DNA of 64,000 nucleotides. Origin: Hyphomicrobium_A sp964493785. Its GTDB lineage: Bacteria > Pseudomonadota > Alphaproteobacteria > Rhizobiales > Hyphomicrobiaceae. Positions 45,261 to 52,450 of the stretch are shown piece by piece. The notes under the pieces were generated by a model. The model did not search any database, was not told where the DNA came from, and saw only the letters and a program-made list of their open reading frames with translations. Each line of letters starts with the position of its first letter. Position 1 is the first letter of the stretch. The stretch lies in NCBI GenBank assembly GCA_964493785.1, contig CAZBPM010000010.1, positions 70,035 through 134,034 on the forward strand, written 5' to 3'. Made by a program: the position numbers and the translations under genes.

Positions 45261-47063
45261 ATGAGCACGGGGGTTTTACAAACGCCCGTCGTTGGCCAAC
45301 CAGCTCAATCGAGAGAGCTGGTTCGGGCCATCGACTGGAGAGGTGCATTTTGGGTTGCCAGCGGCGTTCCTGCCCTGGTGCTCTTTTCGATAGGCGGCAT
45401 TGCTGGCGTGGCTGGCAAGGTCGCCTTTCTCGTATGGATCGTTTCGATGGTGATGGGCTTCATCCAGTCCTTCACCTATGCCGAGATCGCCGGCGTGTTC
45501 CCCAATAAGTCCGGCGGCGCTTCCGTCTACGGCGCGGCTGCCTGGGTGCGCTACTCGAAGTTCATCGCGCCGCTGTCGGTGTGGTGCAACTGGTTCGCCT
45601 GGACTCCCGTCCTGTCTCTCGGCTGTTCCATTGCGGCCGCCTACATCCTGAACTCGCTGGCCGCCGTGCCGCCCGCCGACGCGCCTCAGGTTCTGGCGTG
45701 GATCAGTGCGAACGCCTCGTCCATCGCCCAGGATTCCCCGCGCGTGGTCGAGTGGCTCGCTGCGAACCAGGGCAAGACCGCTGCTGACGCCGTTGCAGCG
45801 CTCCTCTCGGCGGATGGCATCGCAGCCCTCACGCCGGCGATCCGCAACTGGACACTTTTCCACGGCACTCTGGGTCCGGTGTCCTTCTCCTTCAACGCCG
45901 CCTTCTTCATCGGCACGGTCCTGATGCTGATCACGTTCGCGATTCAGCATCGCGGCATTCTCGGCACCGCTAGCGTGCAGAAGTACATCGGACTCGCCGT
46001 CATCATCCCGATGTTCATCGTCGGTGTCGTGCCGATTGTGACGGGGCAGATCGACTGGTCGAACTATACGCCGTTACAGCCGCTGAAGGCTGCCTATGCG
46101 CCAGAGATGGGCGCATGGGACATCCCCGGCTGGACGCTGATCCTCGGCGCAATGTTCATCGCGGCGTGGTCGACGTACGGTTTCGAGACGGCGGTTTGCT
46201 ACACGGCCGAATTCCGCGATCCCGGCCGTGACACCTTCAAGGCCATCTTCTATTCGGGCCTGCTCTGTCTCGTGCTGTTTACCCTGGTACCGTTCACGTT
46301 CCAGGGCGTGCTGGGACTGGAGGGCATGCTGGCGCCATCCATTGTCGACGGCTCTGGTGTGGCCGAAGCCATGGGTCAGATGGTCGGGCACGGCGGCTGG
46401 GTCACGAGCCTGCTCGTCATGATGATGATCCTCGCCCTCATGTTGTGTCTCATGACTGCGATGGCCGGATCGTCGCGTACCCTTTACCAGGGCTCGCGTG
46501 ACGGTTGGCTTCCGCGGTATCTGAGCCACATCAACGAACATGGTGCGCCTACCGCAGCCATGTGGACGGACCTCGTCGTCAATCTGGCGCTGCTCGCCAT
46601 CGCCTGTGCCGACGCAACCAGCTTCTTCTTCATCCTGGCCGTCTCCAACTGCGGTTACATCATCTTCAACTTCCTCAACCTGAACGCGGGTTGGCTCCAT
46701 CGCATCGATAACGCTCACGTCCATCGTCCGTGGAAGGCCCCGACGTGGCTCCTCGCAGCGGGCACGATTCTGGCCTTCGTCAACGCCGTCTTTATGGGCG
46801 CTGGCGCGAAGGTTTGGAACCCGATCGCGCTCTGGGCCGGTCTGGTCACCGCGTTCCTCATCGTTCCGGTGTTCTGGTACCNNNNNNNNNNCCGCCACTA
46901 CATCCAGGACGGAGGCAAGTTCCCTGAGCATATGCTCGAGGATCTGGGTCTCTCGCAGGCGGACCTGAAAACCAGGCGCGCTGGCATGCTGCCCTACCTC
47001 ACCCTCGTATTGGGCGTAGCCGTCATGCTTGCCGCGGACTGGTTCTTCCAGCTGCCGGCCTGA
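45261..47063 (+). CDS. APC-superfamily permease (contains 10-base assembly gap)
   Basis: This is a permease of about 600 residues with roughly 12-14 membrane helices. The APC signature is near the N-terminus (FWVASGVPALVLFSIGGIAGVAGK, FTYAEIAGVFPNKSGGASVYGAAAW), with a 60-residue loop at about 140-200 that is unusual for the family. ATG 45261 has GGGAG 8 bases upstream; an ATG five codons earlier lies over that site. Ten N at 46882-46891 keep the frame, but the true length there is unknown. A perfect terminator follows, then dmmA. Uptake of a methylated amine or related amino compound is inferred from position only. Confidence 0.8.
   Translation: MSTGVLQTPVVGQPAQSRELVRAIDWRGAFWVASGVPALVLFSIGGIAGVAGKVAFLVWIVSMVMGFIQSFTYAEIAGVFPNKSGGASVYGAAAWVRYSKFIAPLSVWCNWFAWTPVLSLGCSIAAAYILNSLAAVPPADAPQVLAWISANASSIAQDSPRVVEWLAANQGKTAADAVAALLSADGIAALTPAIRNWTLFHGTLGPVSFSFNAAFFIGTVLMLITFAIQHRGILGTASVQKYIGLAVIIPMFIVGVVPIVTGQIDWSNYTPLQPLKAAYAPEMGAWDIPGWTLILGAMFIAAWSTYGFETAVCYTAEFRDPGRDTFKAIFYSGLLCLVLFTLVPFTFQGVLGLEGMLAPSIVDGSGVAEAMGQMVGHGGWVTSLLVMMMILALMLCLMTAMAGSSRTLYQGSRDGWLPRYLSHINEHGAPTAAMWTDLVVNLALLAIACADATSFFFILAVSNCGYIIFNFLNLNAGWLHRIDNAHVHRPWKAPTWLLAAGTILAFVNAVFMGAGAKVWNPIALWAGLVTAFLIVPVFWYXXXXRHYIQDGGKFPEHMLEDLGLSQADLKTRRAGMLPYLTLVLGVAVMLAADWFFQLPA
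46882..46891. other. Run of 10 N (assembly gap)
   Basis: Ten undefined bases inside the permease gene. The frame is kept across them if the gap is really 10 bases. It marks a sequence join that should not be read as biology. Confidence 0.99.
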
Positions 47064-47070
47064 TGCCATC

Positions 47071-47105
47071 GGCCGGAGCGGACGTTGCCCGCTCCGGCCA
47101 TTTTG
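47071..47105 (+). terminator. Rho-independent terminator between permease and dmmA
   Basis: A perfect 11-bp stem (GGCCGGAGCGG at 47071-47081 with CCGCTCCGGCC at 47089-47099), loop ACGTTGC, is followed by ATTTTGTTT. It begins 8 bases after the permease stop, so most permease transcripts should end here. Confidence 0.88.
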
Positions 47106-47143
47106 TTTCTGCGCCGTCGATCCAACCGAGAGGAGGCCACGCA

Positions 47144-47749
47144 TTGCTGCCGAGTGACGTAAAAAGCCGACCAGTATACCGGGGGCTGCAGCCCGATCTG
47201 TTCGCCACGACCAACCTCGTCGTGTGCGATCGCGCAGGGGCCGTGGCGGTGGCCGAGATGCTTTCCCGTGCCGGCGCCGAATTCGCCGCCCGTACATCGG
47301 TGATCATCTCTATCGAAGACTATCCCGACACCCGTTCGCTCGAACTCGACATCGCAAGGATGCTGCCCGCACGCGCCATCCCGCTGTCTGGTGTCGAATC
47401 CGTTGCCGCCGTGTTGGACGAAAAGCTGTCGCGCGCTGACATGGCGACCCGCGTCTACGCCGCAGGAGCAGAGCCGCTGGTCGGTTCTGCCGTGCAACGC
47501 GCCATGCGCGCCGGCATCGATCAGCTTTCCGTCATCACCGAGCACCGCGGATCGCTGAAGCGTCGCGTCCAGTGTGTCCACTGCAAGGGCTTCACCGAGG
47601 ACGTCATAGCAAGCCCCGTCAAGTGCGCCGGCTGCGGCCTGACACTCACCGTCCGCGACCACTATTCGCGCAGGCACGCTGCATTCATCGGCGTGATCGT
47701 CGACGCAGAGGTCCCAGGCGAAATCCCAGAGCAGGTGCCATTCCAATGA
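47144..47749 (+). CDS. dmmA: Dimethylamine monooxygenase subunit DmmA-like
   Basis: This is a 201-residue cytosolic subunit of the dimethylamine monooxygenase complex. The N-terminal half is alpha/beta with FATTNLVVCDRAGAVAVAEML; the C-terminus is a zinc-ribbon-like VQCVHCKGF...VKCAGCGLTLTV with two CxxC pairs, as in DmmA-like proteins. TTG 47144 with AGGAGG 7 bases upstream is the likely start; an ATG at 47063 overlaps the terminator stem. The stop overlaps dmmB by ATGA, so translation is coupled. Confidence 0.78.
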   Translation: MLPSDVKSRPVYRGLQPDLFATTNLVVCDRAGAVAVAEMLSRAGAEFAARTSVIISIEDYPDTRSLELDIARMLPARAIPLSGVESVAAVLDEKLSRADMATRVYAAGAEPLVGSAVQRAMRAGIDQLSVITEHRGSLKRRVQCVHCKGFTEDVIASPVKCAGCGLTLTVRDHYSRRHAAFIGVIVDAEVPGEIPEQVPFQ

Positions 47750-48711
47750 CAGCATCCGCATCGCGGCGCGTGCGCGTCGCCGAAATTGAGAATGTCGCTG
47801 AAGGGGTCAAGCGGTTCCGGCTCGTCGACGCCTCCGGCGCCAAGCTTCCCGTCTTCTCTGCCGGCTCGCACGTCATCGTCACCATGCACGATGGCAATGG
47901 TCACATCTGGAAGAACGCCTATTCCCTCACCGGCGCGCCCGAGGACACCAGCGCTTACGAGATCGGCGTGCTTCGCACGGTGGACTCCCGCGGCGGCTCG
48001 CAGTTCATGCACGAGCGGGTCACGCAGGGTGCCGAGCTGGAGATCAGTGACCCCGTAAACCTCTTTCCCATCGTTCGCACTGGCCGCAAGCACATCCTTA
48101 TTGCTGGCGGCATCGGCATCACGCCGTTCCTCGCGATGCTGAAGGAGCTGTCGGCGCGCGGCGACGCGTTCGAACTCCACTACGGTGTCCGGTCACCAGA
48201 GCGTGCGCCGTTCATCCAGTACCTGATGTCCACCTACGGCACCCGCGTGAAAATCTATCGCGATGATCTCGGCGAGGTGATCCCGCTGAAGTCGATCCTC
48301 GCCGGGCAGCCGCTGGGAACGCACATGTATGTTTGCGGCCCCGCCGGCATGATTGACTGGGCGCTACAGACGGGCCGTGCCGCCGGCTGGCCGCATGAGA
48401 GTCTGCACTCCGAGAAGTTCAACTCGCCGCCTCCCGGCAGCGCCTTCACCGTCAAGCTCGTGCGCTCGGGCCGCGAAATCCTTGTCGGGCCGCAGCAGAG
48501 CTTGCTCGAAGCGTTGGAGGCGAACGGCGTAGACGCGCCGTACCTGTGCCGCGGCGGAGCCTGCGGGCAGTGCGAGACGGGTGTCGTCTCCTGCACCGGA
48601 AAGCTTGAGCACAACGACGACTACCTCACCCAGCAGGAGAAGGCATCCGGCGGGAAGATCATGCTGTGTGTGTCGCGCGCCTCCGGCGGCGTGCTGACGC
48701 TCGACCTGTGA
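47746..48711 (+). CDS. dmmB: Dimethylamine monooxygenase reductase DmmB
   Basis: This is a 321-residue phthalate-dioxygenase-reductase-type protein: FMN-binding barrel (about 5-105; NAYSLTGAPED), NAD(P)H domain (about 110-220; ILIAGGIGITPFLAML, YVCGPAGMI) and a C-terminal plant-type 2Fe-2S ferredoxin with CRGGACGQC and a distant fourth Cys (MLCVS). It passes electrons from NAD(P)H to the haem-dependent oxygenase DmmC. ATG 47746 overlaps the dmmA stop. dmmCD follows after 32 bases. Confidence 0.9.
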   Translation: MTASASRRVRVAEIENVAEGVKRFRLVDASGAKLPVFSAGSHVIVTMHDGNGHIWKNAYSLTGAPEDTSAYEIGVLRTVDSRGGSQFMHERVTQGAELEISDPVNLFPIVRTGRKHILIAGGIGITPFLAMLKELSARGDAFELHYGVRSPERAPFIQYLMSTYGTRVKIYRDDLGEVIPLKSILAGQPLGTHMYVCGPAGMIDWALQTGRAAGWPHESLHSEKFNSPPPGSAFTVKLVRSGREILVGPQQSLLEALEANGVDAPYLCRGGACGQCETGVVSCTGKLEHNDDYLTQQEKASGGKIMLCVSRASGGVLTLDL

Positions 48712-48743
48712 TCTGTCCGTCCGCGGCATCTGGAGAATAAAGT

Positions 48744-50957
48744 ATGGGACTGGTTTTCAATAACGAGACGTTCAGGGACGACTTCACGTTCTCGAACAGC
48801 CCGAAGGCCATCAAGCGGTTTCCGTTCCCCTTCCACGAAGACAAATACATGTACTCGGTGAATATCGAGCCGCATGTGCCTGGGCCAAAAGGATCGGTGT
48901 TCGAATTCCCGATCGACATCGACGAGCACTATGTGTCGGAGATGCGCGACCGCGCGCTCGTCCTCGAGAAGGATCCCAAGCGCTGCCAGGCGCTGCCGCA
49001 CATGATGCCGGCGCAGTGGGACATGCTCGAGCTGCTGATGACGTCGATGGCGTCGAACTATCCCGAGCACTTCACGCTCACCCAGGATGGCAACCGCTGG
49101 CACTGGATCAACCGGCCACTGGGGATCGACCAGCAGTTCGTCTTCGGTGATCCCTCGACGCTGCCCTATGGCCCGATGGAATACATCGGCCGCCAGTGCC
49201 AGGGCGACTTCTCCCTGCAGGACCAGCGCGACGGTCAGCTCTGGATGGACGCCGGCATCATCACCACCCAGGCCGATTGGTCGCTCGATTTCGACGTCGG
49301 CATGAATTTCACCGAATGGCACGGCCCCGTTCCGCTCGCCCATCAGGCGCGCGTGTTCGAGCGCGCGCTGAAGTACTTGCTAAACTTGCAGAACGGTCAT
49401 CCGGTCCGGCGTCTCAATTGGACCATGACCATCAACCCGCGCCTCGATACGAGCCCGGAGCACTACGACAAGTGGGGCGTCGACCGCACCACCGTCACCC
49501 CCGAGAACGTCGGCGACAAGGTGCACCTGCGCGTCGAGCTTCAGGGACTCTGGCGCCTGCCGCGCTCGAACGCGATCCTGTTTTCGATCCGCTGCTATCT
49601 CATCAAGATGAAGGAGCTCGTCACCGTGCCGAAGTGGGCACGCAGGTTCCCTCGCGTGCTGCGGTCGCTGCCGCCCGAGCTCGTCGATTACAAGGGCATC
49701 ACCCGCTATCAGGCGACCACCCTTGATTGGCTTGCGCAGTACGACGACGGCGAGCCGACCACCCCTGGCATTTGGCCGGACGACTTCCCCGGCGCGCCCA
49801 AGATCAAAACACCAGATACCAATCGGAGCGAGAAGCCCATGACCGTAAGCAAGTTCTCCCGCCAGTCAGTCCTCAACGATCGCCACGCTGCGCTGGGCTC
49901 GGACCTGTCGACCGCGTGGAACGACATGCCGATCCCGCAGAACTATTCGACCGACCCCTACGATGAAGTGACCGCCGTTCGCTCCAAGGCCGGCCTGATC
50001 GACGTGTCCGGGCTTCGCATGCTCAACGTCAAGGGATCGGGCGCGCAGGCGTTCCTCAACCAGCTTCTCACCTCCGACATCACCAAGGCAAAGACCGGCG
50101 ACAGCCACATCAGCAACATCGTCAACGAGGCGGGTGCGCTCATCGACGACGTCATCATCTACGTCGACGGTCCGGAGGATTTCCGCATCTCGCACGGCGG
50201 CGGCTCGCTCGAGGACGCGCTCTATCCGCTGGCCGAGAAGTACGACGTCAAGATCGAGAAAGACAACGACGTCCACATCCTCTCGCTGCAAGGCCCGCTC
50301 GCGCTGGAGACGCTGGCGCCGCACACGCCAATGGATCTCGCCGGCCTGGGCTATTTCCGCCATGAGCCGACGACTCTGTTCGGCCGGAAGGTCCGGCTTG
50401 CGCGCGGAGGCTACTCCGCCGAGCGCGGCTATGAGGTGTTCTGCTCCGCTGCCGACGCGCCGTACATCTGGGACACCATTCTCGCTGTCGGCAAGGCGCA
50501 AGGCATCATCCCGGTGTCGTGGACGAGCCTCGACATCGTGCGCGTCGAGGGCGGTCTTCTGTTCTTCCCGTTCGACATGCCGCATGGCGACACGACGCCG
50601 TGGGAGGTTCGCGCCGACTGGACCGTTGACCTTTCCAAGCCGGACTTTGTCGGCAAGCAGGCTCTCATGTCGAGCAAGGGCAAGGAGCGCTCCTTCATCA
50701 CCGGCCTCGAGGTCGAGACCGATCGTGCGATCGAGCCCGGCGCCAAGATTACCGTCGGCGGCAAGGAAGTGGGCGTCGTCACCAGCACCGTCTTCTCGAA
50801 GCATCTGATGAAGTCGCTGGCGATGGCACAGATCGAGCCCGGCTTCACATCGCTGGGAACCGAAGTCGTCATCCACGACAACGGCGAGCACCGCGCCGTC
50901 GTCGTGAAGATGCCGTTCTACGATCCGCTCCGCCTGCGCACGCACCCGAAGTCGTAA
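48744..50957 (+). CDS. dmmC: DmmC-DmmD fusion: haem-dependent oxidative N-demethylase plus GcvT domain
   Basis: This is a 737-residue fusion. Residues about 20-345 are a DUF3445/HODM haem-dependent oxidative N-demethylase (FPFHEDKYMYSVNIEPH, FGDPSTLPYGPMEYIGRQCQG, RVERQGLWRLP-type RVELQGLWRLPRS, FSIRCYL). Residues about 370-735 are a GcvT tetrahydrofolate-binding module (LIDVSGLRMLNVKG, LARGGYSAERGYEVFC, C-terminal barrel). The enzyme oxidises dimethylamine to monomethylamine and formaldehyde, and the GcvT part could trap the C1 unit as methylene-THF. In Ruegeria the two are separate genes (dmmDABC). An ATG at 49839 with GGAG upstream lies exactly at the junction. Confidence 0.85.
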   Translation: MGLVFNNETFRDDFTFSNSPKAIKRFPFPFHEDKYMYSVNIEPHVPGPKGSVFEFPIDIDEHYVSEMRDRALVLEKDPKRCQALPHMMPAQWDMLELLMTSMASNYPEHFTLTQDGNRWHWINRPLGIDQQFVFGDPSTLPYGPMEYIGRQCQGDFSLQDQRDGQLWMDAGIITTQADWSLDFDVGMNFTEWHGPVPLAHQARVFERALKYLLNLQNGHPVRRLNWTMTINPRLDTSPEHYDKWGVDRTTVTPENVGDKVHLRVELQGLWRLPRSNAILFSIRCYLIKMKELVTVPKWARRFPRVLRSLPPELVDYKGITRYQATTLDWLAQYDDGEPTTPGIWPDDFPGAPKIKTPDTNRSEKPMTVSKFSRQSVLNDRHAALGSDLSTAWNDMPIPQNYSTDPYDEVTAVRSKAGLIDVSGLRMLNVKGSGAQAFLNQLLTSDITKAKTGDSHISNIVNEAGALIDDVIIYVDGPEDFRISHGGGSLEDALYPLAEKYDVKIEKDNDVHILSLQGPLALETLAPHTPMDLAGLGYFRHEPTTLFGRKVRLARGGYSAERGYEVFCSAADAPYIWDTILAVGKAQGIIPVSWTSLDIVRVEGGLLFFPFDMPHGDTTPWEVRADWTVDLSKPDFVGKQALMSSKGKERSFITGLEVETDRAIEPGAKITVGGKEVGVVTSTVFSKHLMKSLAMAQIEPGFTSLGTEVVIHDNGEHRAVVVKMPFYDPLRLRTHPKS
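49839..50957 (+). other. Possible internal translation start giving free GcvT (DmmD) product
   Basis: In frame with the fusion, ATG 49839 (residue 366) begins MTVSKFSRQSV, where homologous GcvT proteins would start, and GGAG lies at 49825-49828. A separate 372-residue DmmD could be made from the same message. This is a possibility, not a demonstrated product. Confidence 0.4.
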
Positions 50958-51007
50958 CGCCGGGCCATTCCTTAGAACCCCGAATTCAATTGTGTAAGGA
51001 TCGACCA

Positions 51008-52366
51008 ATGACACGTATTGCAGTTCTCGGCGCCGGGCCCAGTGGACTGGCGGTATTGCGGGCTTTCGAAAGCGCCCGTCTCAAAGGTGCTCAGATTCCT
51101 GAGATCGTTTGCTATGAACGACAGAAGGAAATGGGCGGCATCTGGAACTACACTTGGCGTACCGGCACTGACGAGTACGGCGAGCAGGTCCACGCCAGCA
51201 TGTATCGCTACCTCTGGTCCAACGGCCCGAAGGAGTGCCTGGAGTTCTCCGACTATTCATTCGAGGAGCACTTTGGCCGGCCGATCCCGTCGTTCCCGCC
51301 CCGCGCCGTGCTGCACGACTACATCAAGGGTCGCATCGAGCGGAACGGCATCGCTCACTACGTCAAGCTCAGCACCGTCGTGCGCTGGGTCAGCTACGAC
51401 GCCAAGACCGGCAAGTTCACTGTCACCGTCAAGGATCTGAAGTCCGACACGCTCTCCTCGTCGGAGTTCGATTACGTGTTCTGCGCCACCGGCCACTTCT
51501 CCACGCCGAACATCCCGGAGTTCCCCGGCCTCGACAAGTTCCCCGGCCGCGTCCTGCACTCGCACGACTTCCGCTCGGCCGACGAGTTCGCGGGCAAGGA
51601 CGTCCTTTGCGTCGGCTCCAGCTATTCGTCGGAAGACATCGGCATCCAGTGCTACAAGTACGGCGCCAAGTCGGTGACGTTCTCCTGGCGCACCAAGCCG
51701 ATGGGCTTCAAGTGGCCGGAGAACTTCTCCGAGCTGCCGCTGCTGCAGAAGCTCGAGGGCAAGACCGCCACCTTCAAGGACGGCACTAAGAAGGACGTCG
51801 ATGCCATCATCCTGTGCACCGGCTACCTGCACCACCATCCGTTCTTGGAAGACTCCATCCGCCTCAAGACGCGCAACCGCCTTTACCCGCCGCACCTCTA
51901 CAAGGGCGTCGTGTCGTTCGGAAATCCCAAGCTGCTGTTTATCGGCATGCAGGACCAGTACTACACGTTCAACATGTTCGACGCCCAAGCTTGGTACGCC
52001 CGCGACGTCGTGCTCGGCCGCATCAAGCTTCCCTCGTTCGAGGCGATGGCCGACGACATCCAGAAATGGATCCGGATGGAAGAGGCCCTCGAAGACGCAT
52101 TCCAGGCCATCGATTTCCAGACCGAGTACGTTCGTGACTTGCTGGCTCCCACAGACTACCCGCGTCTCGACGTCGATGGCGTCGCCAAGACGTTCAAGGA
52201 GTGGGAGCACCACAAGGCAGATAACATCCTGACGTATCGCGACCAGTCGCACCGGTCGCTTCTGACGGGAACGCTCGCCCCGGTTCATCACACGCCGTGG
52301 ATGAATGCCCTTGATGACTCGATGGAGGCGTTCCTCAACCAGCCTTCGAAGGTCGCAGCGGAATAG
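51008..52366 (+). CDS. tmm: Trimethylamine monooxygenase
   Basis: Tmm is a flavin monooxygenase that oxidises trimethylamine to TMAO with NADPH and O2. The protein is 452 residues, as in marine and methylotrophic Tmm. The FAD motif is VLGAGPSG at the N-terminus, the FMO signature FPGRVLHSHDF (about residue 180), the NADPH motif GSSYSSEDIG (about 200), and the FCATGHFSTPNIPEFPG linker. ATG 51008 has AAGGA 7 bases upstream. It lies between dmmCD and tdm in one transcript, the arrangement of the TMA pathway. Confidence 0.92.
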   Translation: MTRIAVLGAGPSGLAVLRAFESARLKGAQIPEIVCYERQKEMGGIWNYTWRTGTDEYGEQVHASMYRYLWSNGPKECLEFSDYSFEEHFGRPIPSFPPRAVLHDYIKGRIERNGIAHYVKLSTVVRWVSYDAKTGKFTVTVKDLKSDTLSSSEFDYVFCATGHFSTPNIPEFPGLDKFPGRVLHSHDFRSADEFAGKDVLCVGSSYSSEDIGIQCYKYGAKSVTFSWRTKPMGFKWPENFSELPLLQKLEGKTATFKDGTKKDVDAIILCTGYLHHHPFLEDSIRLKTRNRLYPPHLYKGVVSFGNPKLLFIGMQDQYYTFNMFDAQAWYARDVVLGRIKLPSFEAMADDIQKWIRMEEALEDAFQAIDFQTEYVRDLLAPTDYPRLDVDGVAKTFKEWEHHKADNILTYRDQSHRSLLTGTLAPVHHTPWMNALDDSMEAFLNQPSKVAAE

Positions 52367-52391
52367 GACCGCATCCCAACCCGCTGCGCTG

Positions 52392-52425
52392 CTGCCGCGG
52401 CCGTGCACATGCATGGCCGCGGCAG
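52392..52425 (+). other. Long hairpin between tmm and tdm
   Basis: CTGCCGCGGCC (52392-52402) pairs with GGCCGCGGCAG (52415-52425); four more pairs (one G-T) extend the stem to 15 with loop ACAT. No T-run follows, so it is probably a processing or stability element that could change tdm levels relative to tmm. Confidence 0.65.
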
Positions 52426-52450
52426 ATATCGTCAATGAAGAGGCCAGAAC

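Noticed and set aside
47063..47143. ATG at 47063 as start of dmmA
   Set aside because: It overlaps the permease stop and the stem of a strong terminator, with no ribosome site; TTG 47144 has AGGAGG at good spacing.
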